Shown: piece by piece, positions 1 through 5,999 of the stretch
Layout: each line of letters starts with the position of its first letter
Position numbering within the stretch: position 1 is the first letter of the stretch
IMG/VR virus record: IMGVR_UViG_3300028800_000316
Coordinates: 1 to 23,476 of that record
Source of the DNA: a virus
Direction: 5' to 3' (one strand)
Length of the DNA stretch: 23,476 bases
The notes under the pieces: generated by a model
Databases searched by the model: none
What the model saw: only the letters and a program-made list of their open reading frames with translations
What the model was told of the DNA's origin: nothing
Program-made: the position numbers and the translations under genes

Positions 1-1
1 G

Positions 2-175
2 CTGGGTGCGGCGCGGGGTGCGGCGTGGGGTGCGGCGCGGGATGCGGCGTGGGATGCGGCGCGGGTTGCGGCGCTGGATGCGGGGCTCGCCGAACTAACC
101 CGCGACCTGATCACACCCGAGCAGTACCAGACCCTTACCGGGCCGTGGACCTCCGTTGTTGGGAGCACCGCATGA
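2..175 (+). CDS. C-terminal fragment of a tetrapeptide-repeat protein (5' truncated by window edge)
   Basis: Reading from base 2 gives 57 residues without a stop before TGA at 173-175. The first part is a tetrapeptide repeat of the type (G/D)-A-A-(R/W), about seven units, followed by a non-repetitive tail ending LITPEQYQTLTGPWTSVVG-STA. Ala-rich repeats with W/R/D at fixed spacing followed by a 'LITPEQY..L.GPW' tail recur in actinophage early proteins of unknown function (from memory, not searched). The stop overlaps the next start as ATGA (172-175), which supports this frame over the Gly/Cys-rich frame that starts at 25. The start lies outside the window. Function unknown; a long helical structure is an inference. 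Confidence 0.75.
   Translation: MGAARGAAWGAARDAAWDAARVAALDAGLAELTRDLITPEQYQTLTGPWTSVVGSTA
5..88 (+). repeat. 12-nt tandem repeat, seven units
   Basis: Seven consecutive 12-nt units close to GGTGCGGCGCGG run from 5 to 88, the last two degenerate. The period equals four codons and encodes the (G/D)-A-A-(R/W) tetrapeptide of the partial gene, so it is a coding repeat and not a CRISPR or origin element. The array may begin further left, outside the window. Confidence 0.8.
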
Positions 176-510
176 CCGTCGTCCCTACCCCAGAAGCAAC
201 AGAGCGGAAAAGGGCAAACTTCCCCGGAAAGCGTGACCTGATGGCCCTCACAACGGCAGAGATGCGCCGGCGGATCCGCACCCGCTATGGATCGACCAGC
301 GGCTCCGTCATCGTCCCCGAGCACCTGGTGGTCTACGAGGTCGCCGCACGCGAGCAAGTCCGCGGTGACTACGCCAGATGGGCATGCCAGCGCCGCATCG
401 ACGTCGTCGCCGTAGGGCTCCTGCACCGCACCGAGTACCTGATCGCCTTCCGCCGCGGTGAGACCGCCGGCCGCTGGACCCAGAAACACGAGCAGGAGGC
501 CACGGGCTGA
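172..510 (+). CDS. Hypothetical early protein, 112 aa
   Basis: The ATG at 172 overlaps the preceding stop as ATGA and has a GGGAG ribosome-binding site 5 nt upstream (161-166 region), which decides this start over the longer Gly/Cys-rich extension to 25. The protein is basic. An Arg-rich stretch RRRIRTRYG (about residues 33-41) precedes a segment with EVAA, RIDVVAVGLL and LIAFRRGE. The order 'RYG...EV...R-DV-AVGL...' faintly recalls the N-terminal half of MmcB-like DNA-repair proteins, but the similarity is too weak to name it. The stop overlaps the next start (TGATG), placing it in the early operon. I do not recognise the family. Confidence 0.75.
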   Translation: MTVVPTPEATERKRANFPGKRDLMALTTAEMRRRIRTRYGSTSGSVIVPEHLVVYEVAAREQVRGDYARWACQRRIDVVAVGLLHRTEYLIAFRRGETAGRWTQKHEQEATG

Positions 511-1055
511 TGCCTTGGTTCCGCGTCGACGACAACCTCGCCCTACACCCGAAGACCATCCGGGTAGGCAACGCCGCCGTAGGCATGTGGGTGCGAAGTG
601 GATCATGGTGCGCACAGCAGTTGACCGACGGATTCATCCCCGACCAGATGGTCCGCGTCTTCGGGGGTCCAGCACTCGCCGAGAAGCTCGTCCGCGCCGG
701 CTTCTGGCTCAAGGTCGACGGTGGGTACCAATTCCACGAATGGGGCGAAAGGCAACCGTCCCGAGCGCGAGTCGAGGAGAACCGCAAGGCCGCAGCAACG
801 CGAAAGGAACGCTGGCGGGAACGCCACGAGAACGGCGTTCCAGAGACCGTTCCGAACGGTGTGACGGACAGCGTTCCGAACGCCGTGGGGAACGCCAATG
901 CCGCGCCCCCCCACGCGCGCGCAACCCGGCCCGGCCCGGCCCGTAGTAGTTCTTCTGTAGGTGAAGAATCATCTAGCTCCGTACCGCGCGCGACCACCAC
1001 CGCCGTCATCGACCCGTGGGCGCCGGGCCGTCCCACCGACGAGCCGCCGTTCTGA
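510..1055 (+). CDS. Putative replication initiator / DnaT-like winged-helix protein, 181 aa
   Basis: The N-terminus MPWFRVDDNLALHPKT followed by G-NAAVGMWVRSGSWCAQQLTDGFIPD (about residues 1-45) and L...GFWL..DGGYQFHEWGERQ (64-82) is the typical opening of actinophage winged-helix replication/DNA-binding proteins. A basic helix ENRKAAATRKERWRER (90-105) follows, then a low-complexity tail with repeated V-P-N/E units (109-125) and a Pro/Ser-rich end. These proteins are usually thought to bind the origin or load helicase; that role is inferred here. The DNA encoding residues about 99-130 is an iteron-like cluster (see the origin candidate). Start TGATG-overlaps the previous gene, and the stop overlaps the next start the same way. 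Confidence 0.8.
   Translation: MPWFRVDDNLALHPKTIRVGNAAVGMWVRSGSWCAQQLTDGFIPDQMVRVFGGPALAEKLVRAGFWLKVDGGYQFHEWGERQPSRARVEENRKAAATRKERWRERHENGVPETVPNGVTDSVPNAVGNANAAPPHARATRPGPARSSSSVGEESSSSVPRATTTAVIDPWAPGRPTDEPPF
806..977. other. Candidate replication origin: GGAACG/CGTTCC iterons plus A/T-rich stretch
   Basis: Within 91 bp there are GGAACGC at 806-812, GGAACGCC at 818-825, its complement GGCGTTCC at 834-841, a perfect inverted repeat ACCGTTC-c-GAACGGT at 846-860, a second GCGTTC-c-GAACGC at 871-883, and GGAACGCC again at 889-896. After a GC-rich CCCGG repeat (about 923-942) comes a stretch about 60% A/T (943-977) containing TTCTTC/GAAGAA as an inverted repeat (950-955 and 963-968). Iterons followed by A/T-rich DNA inside the initiator gene is the layout of the lambda O-gene origin. 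The assignment is inference; the repeats could instead reflect selection on the V-P-N repeats of the protein. Confidence 0.45.
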
Positions 1056-1312
1056 TGGCCACCGACACCGTCCGCGCCGCCGGCACCCTCGACCTCACCG
1101 TCCACCGACGCGACCCCCACGCCAAACCCCACCTCCGCGTCCAAGGCCGCTACTCGACCAACACCGACGTCCGTGAGTACGACGGCAACTTCGGCAAGAC
1201 ACTCTGCGGAGCAAGACTCGCCACCGACCAACTGTGGGTCGACTACGAACCCGAAGACCGCGATCCGCTCTGCCCCCGCTGCTTCACCGAACCAAGTGAC
1301 GACCGACGATGA
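1055..1312 (+). CDS. Small putative zinc-binding protein, 85 aa
   Basis: The ATG at 1055 shares TGATG with the previous stop, which favours it over an in-frame ATG at 1016. The C-terminal half carries C51-G and C73-P-R-C76, a pattern like a small zinc ribbon with one upstream ligand and a C-x2-C knuckle; a fourth ligand is not clear. The N-terminal half is rich in R, H and T without a recognisable motif. Third codon positions are strongly C-biased (ACC, CCC, CGC, CAC). Stop TGA overlaps the next ATG as ATGA. Function unknown, and I do not recognise a family. Confidence 0.75.
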   Translation: MATDTVRAAGTLDLTVHRRDPHAKPHLRVQGRYSTNTDVREYDGNFGKTLCGARLATDQLWVDYEPEDRDPLCPRCFTEPSDDRR

Positions 1313-1779
1313 CTCTCACTCCCCAGCAAGCCCTCAGCCTCGCCCGCCTACTCGTCCAGCTCCGCGACGACTGGGACCCATCCGGCACCACATCGGCCAC
1401 CGAACAGCTCGCCACCGACCCGCGCGACCCGTTCACCCTCTGCCACCAAGCCATCGACCGCGCCGCAATCACCAGCCACCGCACACCCGCCGCCATCAAC
1501 TGGGCCGAGCAATACCAACCCACCCCCTACACCGAAGCCACCGCCTGCCCCGACCACGGCTCCCGCATCCAACGACCCGACGGCCAATGGCACTGCTGCG
1601 TCATCGACCAGCACTGGCCCACCCCCGTCACCGCCATCCCACGAGGCGGCAGCAACCACCCAGCCGACCACATCAACGCCATCCGAACCACCCTGACCGC
1701 CCAGCGGACCACAAACCAGCCGGACCCTCCGATCGAACCACCCGCGACCACCATCGAACCCAAGGAGCAGTTCCTGTGA
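1309..1779 (+). CDS. Hypothetical early protein, 156 aa, Cys/His cluster
   Basis: Starts in an ATGA overlap at 1309. Residues 1-60 look helical (LTPQQALSLARLLVQLRDDW near the start). The middle has C80-P-D-H83 and H95-C96-C97, which could bind a metal, around a short 'RIQRPDGQWHC' strand-turn-strand. The last 30 residues are Pro/Thr-rich. The stop overlaps the next start as GTGA. The C-ending codon style matches the upstream gene. No recognised family; the Cys/His content and neighbourhood fit a small accessory protein of the replication/early region. Confidence 0.75.
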   Translation: MTLTPQQALSLARLLVQLRDDWDPSGTTSATEQLATDPRDPFTLCHQAIDRAAITSHRTPAAINWAEQYQPTPYTEATACPDHGSRIQRPDGQWHCCVIDQHWPTPVTAIPRGGSNHPADHINAIRTTLTAQRTTNQPDPPIEPPATTIEPKEQFL

Positions 1780-2273
1780 CGATCACCGATGAGACGACCG
1801 AGACCCTGACCGAGCCGGCCGAGGGCGAGACCCCGCCGGATGCCGAGCAGATCCTCGAGCACCTGCCCGAGTGCACGGCGGAAGGTTGCGGTGAGGGCTG
1901 CCCGGTCGCGGCTGCGGTGGCGTTCATCAACCAGCAGCAGATGGACCGGGCTTTGCATCCGTTGCGGACGGCTGAGGGTTGGTTGAACGAGACGCTGCAG
2001 ATCGCGGTCGGGAAGGTGCAGGGGCCGGGTGGTCAGCGGGCGTTGAACTTCTCGGATCGGATCGCGTTGACGCAGGCAGCGGCGTTGGTCGCGTTGGCGT
2101 CGGCGACTGAGCGTCAGGTGTCGTTGATGGCGGCGCAGTTCGGGTTGCAGCAGCAGCAGGTCGCGTTGTTGGCGCAGGCGACGGCGCCGGCTGGCCCATC
2201 GAAGCCACCGGATGCGGCGGACGCGTTGCTGGTGCCTGGTCATGTCGCCGCGGCCCGGGCGGCCGCCCGGTGA
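1776..2273 (+). CDS. Hypothetical protein, 165 aa, Gln-rich helical
   Basis: The GTG at 1776 is preceded by AAGGAG (1762-1767) with 8-nt spacing and overlaps the prior stop as GTGA. The open frame continues upstream to 1173, but that part translates to a Pro/His/Arg-rich shadow of the two preceding genes and is excluded. The N-terminal 28 residues are acidic. C33, C38 and C42 form a CTAEGCGEGC cluster, followed by long helices with QQQM (53-56) and GLQQQQVALL (123-132). Codon choice differs from the gene before (GCG, TTG, CGG rather than C-ending codons). Function unknown. Confidence 0.8.
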   Translation: MTITDETTETLTEPAEGETPPDAEQILEHLPECTAEGCGEGCPVAAAVAFINQQQMDRALHPLRTAEGWLNETLQIAVGKVQGPGGQRALNFSDRIALTQAAALVALASATERQVSLMAAQFGLQQQQVALLAQATAPAGPSKPPDAADALLVPGHVAAARAAAR

Positions 2274-2357
2274 CGTCCGGGGCCGTGACCACGGTGGCGA
2301 TTGCCGTGGGCTCCTGTGGCCGCGCTGAGGCGAACGGGGGGCGGGGAGGGTGGTTGT

Positions 2358-2404
2358 ACCCGGAATGCCCTTCGGGTAGTTCCACGGCTGTCGTTACGCG
2401 TAAC
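2358..2404. promoter_or_regulatory. Hairpin and 12-bp palindrome in the 157-bp gap before the 2431 gene
   Basis: The gap 2274-2430 is the longest non-coding stretch of the early region. It contains ACCCGGA/TTCGGGT (2358-2364 with 2371-2377, one G-U pair, 6-nt loop) without a T tract, and the perfect palindrome GTTACGCGTAAC at 2393-2404 in a locally A/T-richer stretch 26 nt before the next start. No good -35/-10 pair is evident. An operator or a promoter region for the downstream gene is plausible but inferred. The rest of the gap shows nothing further. Confidence 0.35.
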
Positions 2405-2430
2405 TATCAACCTACAGTCGAGGGTCACAG

Positions 2431-3195
2431 GTGACCGCCTTCGCGGCTGAGACCGCCGTCACCGAACTACTGACCGCGCTTACCTGGCTGACCGCGAACC
2501 TGCAACCCGGCACCCACCGGATCTACATCCCACCCCAGCTCTCCGCCGAGAAACGAGCCGAGATCGGCGCCCAGATCTGGCTCGAACGGCACACCGGCGT
2601 CGCGAGCACCATGCCCCTCGGCGAATCACCAGCACCGCTCGACCTCGACATCGCCGACCTCATCGCCGAAATCTCCGACGCCGCCGACGACATGTGCCGC
2701 CTCGTCAGCCTCGCCGCCCGAACCACACCACCACGGCAAGCAACCTGGGCGTTCGAAGACCCCCGCCCATACCTGCACCGGGTCCTCGACCTGCTCCCGA
2801 AAGCCCGGACCGTGCACGCCACAGTCGAAGCCCGCTGCGACAACCTGATCTTCCGCGCCCACACCCTGCTCGGCCTGTTCGGCGACGGGCAGCTCCTCAA
2901 AGCCACCTGCCCGTGGTGCGGCGGCCGCACGTCGAAGCACCCGGCCGGTGGCGCCGAAACACTGCGGGTACGCGCGATGACACCGAAAGACTCGGCCGGG
3001 AAACCACTGCCGATCACGAAATGCGGCCCCGATGACGTCGACTGGTTCGTGGTCTGCGAGTCAGGGCTTTGCGAACCACCCGAGGCCGATTACGGCACCA
3101 GGCTCCGTGGCCGCCCCGCTTGGAACTTGCGGAACGAAGGCGGATTCCTCGCCGACCGGATCGAACGCAGCCAGCCCGAGCTGGTCGCCAGTTGA
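2431..3195 (+). CDS. Hypothetical protein with C-terminal zinc ribbon, 254 aa
   Basis: GTG start at 2431 with GAGGG at 2420-2424, 6 nt upstream. Residues 1-155 are predicted helical: ETAVTELLTALTWLTANL, then a D/A-rich region 70-97, then a Tyr/Leu-rich helix 113-150. The C-terminal 95 residues carry C160-P-W-C163 and C209-x4-C214, a two-knuckle zinc ribbon, followed by the motif RLRGRPAWNLRNEGGFLADRI. Similar 'CPWC...C...C..W+GRP.W...EW..LA.RL' endings occur in many Streptomyces phage and prophage proteins of unknown role (from memory). It ends in a TTGA overlap with the small HTH gene, so the two are probably translationally coupled. Confidence 0.85.
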   Translation: MTAFAAETAVTELLTALTWLTANLQPGTHRIYIPPQLSAEKRAEIGAQIWLERHTGVASTMPLGESPAPLDLDIADLIAEISDAADDMCRLVSLAARTTPPRQATWAFEDPRPYLHRVLDLLPKARTVHATVEARCDNLIFRAHTLLGLFGDGQLLKATCPWCGGRTSKHPAGGAETLRVRAMTPKDSAGKPLPITKCGPDDVDWFVVCESGLCEPPEADYGTRLRGRPAWNLRNEGGFLADRIERSQPELVAS

Positions 3196-3503
3196 GACGC
3201 GACCAAGCGCGTCGCGACCTGATCGCGGATGTCGCCGTCACCTACCAGGCCGCGGTCAAGGCCGGCGAACCGACATCGAAAGCGATCGCCGACCAGTTCC
3301 GTGTCACCCTCGACCAAGCGCGATCTCTGATCCGCGCCGGGCGTCGCGACGGCCGAATCCCATCCGCCGAAAAGCACTACCTCCACGCCCCGGCGCTGGC
3401 CGTCATCCACCCTCGCGGTGCGCGCCGCAAGTCGTGGACCGTCTGCGAGACCTGCCTCGTCGAGTGGCCGTGCCGACACGCGCGAACCAACCACGTTTCT
3501 TGA
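3192..3503 (+). CDS. Small helix-turn-helix protein, 103 aa
   Basis: The best start is TTG at 3192, overlapping the preceding TGA as TTGA; an in-frame ATG at 3069 would lie deep inside the upstream gene and translates to Arg/Pro-rich shadow sequence. Residues about 27-53 (SKAIADQFRVTLDQARSLIR, then AGRRDGRIP) form a helix-turn-helix like those in actinophage 'alternative helix' DNA-binding proteins that probe A-x-x-F/Y...A...I. The C-terminus has C81-E-T-C84 and C91 with H93, possibly metal-binding. It is the last gene before the terminator/tRNA junction, so it may act on the junction promoter just downstream; that is inference. Confidence 0.75.
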   Translation: MRRDQARRDLIADVAVTYQAAVKAGEPTSKAIADQFRVTLDQARSLIRAGRRDGRIPSAEKHYLHAPALAVIHPRGARRKSWTVCETCLVEWPCRHARTNHVS

Positions 3504-3528
3504 CACGTCGCGTGACGCGATGTGTACT
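3500..3528 (+). promoter_or_regulatory. Sigma70-like promoter with inverted-repeat spacer
   Basis: TTGACA (3500-3505) is a consensus -35 box; 17 bp later TGTACT (3523-3528) matches four of six -10 positions. The spacer is dominated by an inverted repeat ACACGTCGCG-tga-CGCGATGTGT (3503-3525; 10 bp with one G-T), a good place for an operator. Transcription would begin near 3535, just before the 3539-3574 hairpin and the tRNA. The -35 overlaps the stop of the HTH gene. No experimental support; the inverted repeat could alternatively be a 3' hairpin of the early transcript. Confidence 0.5.
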
Positions 3529-3538
3529 TCCCGTCAAG

Positions 3539-3574
3539 CGACGCATACCCGGATCCGGGTAGGGCGTCGTTTTT
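3539..3574 (+). terminator. Intrinsic terminator-like hairpin with T5
   Basis: CGACGC (3539-3544) pairs with GCGTCG (3564-3569). Inside sits the perfect 16-bp palindrome TACCCGGATCCGGGTA (3546-3561), and five T follow at 3570-3574. This is the strongest terminator-like structure in the window and separates the early genes from the tRNA and late genes. It lies only about 5 nt after the predicted start of the 3500-3528 promoter, so if that promoter is used the hairpin would form in the nascent 5' leader. Confidence 0.7.
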
Positions 3575-3581
3575 CACGCTC

Positions 3582-3657
3582 AGCGCGGTAGGGGAGCTCG
3601 GCCGTCCCCGCAGGCCTCATAAGCCTGAGATCGCTGGTTCGAATCCAGCCTGCGCTA
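3582..3657 (+). tRNA. tRNA with CAU anticodon (elongator Met or Ile2)
   Basis: All four arms fold. Acceptor AGCGCGG (3582-3588) pairs with CTGCGCT (3650-3656) with one G-U. D stem is GGGG/CCCC (3591-3594 with 3606-3609). Anticodon stem is CAGGC/GCCTG (3611-3615 with 3623-3627) around loop CTCATAA, with CAT at 3618-3620. A 5-nt variable loop follows, then T stem GCTGG/CCAGC around TTCGAAT (3633-3649). Discriminator A at 3657; CCA is not encoded. The normal A1-U72 pair and the absence of GGG/CCC in the anticodon stem argue against initiator tRNA. Elongator Met and lysidine-modified Ile2 cannot be separated without a model. Confidence 0.93.
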
Positions 3658-3674
3658 CAACCCGGGACGGCCTG

Positions 3675-3863
3675 ATGCGCTTCCGGCTCTCGCTGCTCGG
3701 CGGTCAGCTTCTCGACCTCGACCTGCGGACCGGTGAGTCCGAGCCCACCGAAGACGACGCCGCTGATGGTGACCGGCCGTTCGGGTTCCTGCCGTCCGGG
3801 AACACCGGCAGCCAGACCCTGGCCGACATCTACACCGACCCGCGACACGACGAGGTGGACTGA
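3675..3863 (+). CDS. Small acidic hypothetical protein, 62 aa
   Basis: ATG at 3675, 17 nt after the tRNA; upstream sequence has only a weak GGGACGG. The protein opens MRFRLSLLGGQLLDLDLRTG, then an acidic TEDDAADGD stretch and a C-terminal NTGSQTLADIYTDPRHDEVD. Tiny proteins with this 'MRFRLSL.G..LLDLDL..G' opening are common near terminase or structural genes of actinophages (from memory); no function is known. It ends in a TGATG overlap with the small terminase, so it is the first gene of the packaging operon. Confidence 0.7.
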   Translation: MRFRLSLLGGQLLDLDLRTGESEPTEDDAADGDRPFGFLPSGNTGSQTLADIYTDPRHDEVD

Positions 3864-4456
3864 TGCCACGTCGCCAGAACGGCTCACCAGCGTCGAACTC
3901 GACCAGGTTCCGGGCAAGCTACGCCACCGCCGAACGCGACCGTGAGATCGCGATCTACCTTTCCGACCGAACCAAAACCGGGTACGACGCCGCCGACCAC
4001 TTCAAGATGTCGAAGTCCGCGGTCTACGAGGCTGTGCACCGGGCGCACGACGCGGTCCGCCGCGACGGTGGCGAGCAGTACGTCGCCGCGCAGCTCCTCG
4101 AGATCGAAGCGCTCCGCCACGTCGCGTGGGGTGTGCTCCGCTCCTCGCACGTGATGGTCAGCGACGGGAAAGTCATCACCGACCCCGACAGTGAGCTCAC
4201 CGAACGGGACTGGCGGCATGTGCTCGCCGCGATGCGTGAACTGGTCCGCCTCGCCGAGCACGAAGCGAAGATCAAGGGCCTGTACGCACCGACCCAGTCC
4301 GAGGTCACCGTGCTCACCCGGGATGTCACCGAGCAGGCGATCGCCGAGCTGGAGGCGCGTCTTGCCGAGAATGACCCGCCAACCGCCGGCCCTGATCGTC
4401 GAGGCGGATCTCGAAAGGCTGCGCTACCTGCGGGAGTTGCAGCAGCAGGTTCGTGA
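3863..4456 (+). CDS. Terminase small subunit-like protein, 197 aa
   Basis: The ATG at 3863 overlaps the previous stop. Residues 38-62 (TGYDAADHFKMSKSAVYEAV...) form a helix-turn-helix that would bind the packaging site. Residues 70-170 are helical, with long Leu/Ala/Glu heptads (ELVRLAEHEAKIKGLYAP, then a V-T helix to 169) typical of the oligomerisation core. The tail is short and basic. Length and position directly before terL fit a small terminase. The last 86 nt overlap the start of the large subunit, a longer overlap than elsewhere here, so the exact terL start is uncertain. Confidence 0.8.
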   Translation: MPRRQNGSPASNSTRFRASYATAERDREIAIYLSDRTKTGYDAADHFKMSKSAVYEAVHRAHDAVRRDGGEQYVAAQLLEIEALRHVAWGVLRSSHVMVSDGKVITDPDSELTERDWRHVLAAMRELVRLAEHEAKIKGLYAPTQSEVTVLTRDVTEQAIAELEARLAENDPPTAGPDRRGGSRKAALPAGVAAAGS

Positions 4457-5999
4457 TCTCACCCCGTCACGGGTGTCGACGCACCCGCTGTACGACGACC
4501 CGGTCGGGTTCGCCACCGACTGCATCCGCTGGCCGTCCGGTCAAGGGCTGACGGACTACCAGGCTGAGACGCTCGCCGCGGTCCCGGAGCATCGGCGCGT
4601 CGCGGAGCGTGGCCCGCATGGTCTCGGGAAGACCACGACCGCCGCGATCCTGGTGCTGTGGTTCGCCGCCACCCGCAACGCCAGCGCGGTCGACTGGAAG
4701 GCCGCGACGACCGCCGGTGCGTGGCGGCAGCTCGAGCGGTATCTGTGGCCGGAGATCCAGAAATGGGCGCGGCGGATCCGCTGGGATGTCCTCGACGTGC
4801 AGCCGTGGGACCCACGCACGCAGCTGCTCACGTTGAACATCAAGCTCGCGCACGGGCAGGCGTTCGCGGTCGCCTCCGATGAGCCGGCGCTGATCGAGGG
4901 TGTGCACGCCGACAGCGTCCTGTACGTGTTCGACGAGTCGAAGTCGATCGCCGCCGGCACGTTCGACGCCGCTGAAGGCGCGTTCTCCGGTGCCGGTGAC
5001 GACGCGCCGATGGAAGCCTTCGCGTTCGCCGCCTCAACCCCAGGTGAGCCGTCGGGCCGGTTCTACGACATCCACACCCGCAAACCCGGGCTTGAGGACT
5101 GGTGGGTCCGGCACGTCACCGTCGAGGAGACGGTCCGGGCCGGCCGCGTCACCTCCGAATGGGTGCAGCAACGCCGCGCGCAGTGGGGCGAAACGTCGGC
5201 GGTGTACGCGAACCGGGTCCTCGGCGAGTTCCACACCTCGGACACCGACGGTGTGATCCCGCTGGAATGGGTTGAGCTCGCGAACGAACGCTGGCAGGCA
5301 TGGGCCGACGCTGGCCGGGTCCTCGAAGGGCCGATGGCGCTCGGTGTCGACGTCGCCCGCGAAGGCGAAGACCAGACCGTCCTCGCACCCAAGCACGGCG
5401 ACATCGTCCTCGAGCTGCGCCGGCACACGAAGCAGGCGACCACCCAAACCACCGGGCAGGTCGTCGGGATCCTCGACGCGAACGACGGGATGCAAGCGAT
5501 CGTCGACGTGATCGGCGTCGGTGGTGGCGTCGTCGACCAGCTCCGGGAGCAAAAGAAGCTCGTGGTGGCGTTCAACGCTTCCGAGAGCAAAGCGATCGCG
5601 CACCTGACGGACCGGTCCGGTGAGCTGCACTTCCTGAACACCCGCGCCGCGGCCTGGTGGAACCTGCGGGAGATGCTCGACCCGGCGTTCGGTGCGACGC
5701 TCGCGTTGCCACCCGACCCGGAACTGACCGGCGACCTTTGCGCACCGCGCTGGAAGATCATGTCCGGCGGGAAGATCCAGGTCGAAGCCAAGGACGACAT
5801 CAAGAAACGACTCGGCCGCTCACCCGACGCCGGCGACACGGTGATGCAGGCGTGCTGGACGATCACGAGCTCCGGCTCAGCGTTCCTCGAACATCTGAAG
5901 CGACGCGAAGCGGCCGGTGAAGCGACCGTGACCCACACCGACTGGCGGTCGAGAGCCGCAACGACCAAGACCCGGAAGGCGGTCAGCCTTGACCGCTGA
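4371..5999 (+). CDS. terL: Terminase large subunit (DNA-packaging ATPase/nuclease), 542 aa
   Basis: This is the motor that pumps and cuts DNA at the portal. Visible motifs are Walker A GPHGLGKT (81-88), Walker B VLYVFDE (183-189, with D188 and E189), motif III AASTP (220-224), and an RNase H-like nuclease with D327 in GVDVA, D379 in IVDVIG and D487 or D489 in PDAGDT near the C-terminus. Length is normal for the family. ATG 4371 is the first reasonable start; the frame is open to 4191 but that part is shadow of the small subunit. No good ribosome-binding site is seen, so translation may be coupled to terS. The stop overlaps the portal TTG start by 11 nt. Confidence 0.93.
   Translation: MTRQPPALIVEADLERLRYLRELQQQVRDLTPSRVSTHPLYDDPVGFATDCIRWPSGQGLTDYQAETLAAVPEHRRVAERGPHGLGKTTTAAILVLWFAATRNASAVDWKAATTAGAWRQLERYLWPEIQKWARRIRWDVLDVQPWDPRTQLLTLNIKLAHGQAFAVASDEPALIEGVHADSVLYVFDESKSIAAGTFDAAEGAFSGAGDDAPMEAFAFAASTPGEPSGRFYDIHTRKPGLEDWWVRHVTVEETVRAGRVTSEWVQQRRAQWGETSAVYANRVLGEFHTSDTDGVIPLEWVELANERWQAWADAGRVLEGPMALGVDVAREGEDQTVLAPKHGDIVLELRRHTKQATTQTTGQVVGILDANDGMQAIVDVIGVGGGVVDQLREQKKLVVAFNASESKAIAHLTDRSGELHFLNTRAAAWWNLREMLDPAFGATLALPPDPELTGDLCAPRWKIMSGGKIQVEAKDDIKKRLGRSPDAGDTVMQACWTITSSGSAFLEHLKRREAAGEATVTHTDWRSRAATTKTRKAVSLDR

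Noticed and set aside
1-88. CRISPR-like or iteron array at the left edge
   Set aside because: Units are contiguous without spacers, the period is a multiple of three, and they translate to a regular tetrapeptide repeat.
25-171. Gly/Cys-rich N-terminal extension of the 172-510 gene
   Set aside because: It is the wrong frame of the 12-nt coding repeat. The +1 frame from base 2 gives a coherent protein ending in an ATGA overlap, and 172 has a ribosome-binding site.
1173-1775. Long Pro/His/Arg-rich N-terminus for the 1776-2273 gene
   Set aside because: It lies wholly over two well-supported genes in another frame; the GTG at 1776 has a strong ribosome-binding site.
3582-3657. tRNA as an attP/attL integration remnant
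   Set aside because: The tRNA is complete and lies between early and packaging genes, with no integrase or duplicated 3' end seen in the window.
3534-3917. Reverse-strand 127-aa frame containing GWIRTSDL
   Set aside because: The GWIRTSDL-type peptide is the familiar false translation of the antisense of a tRNA T arm; the frame runs across the tRNA.
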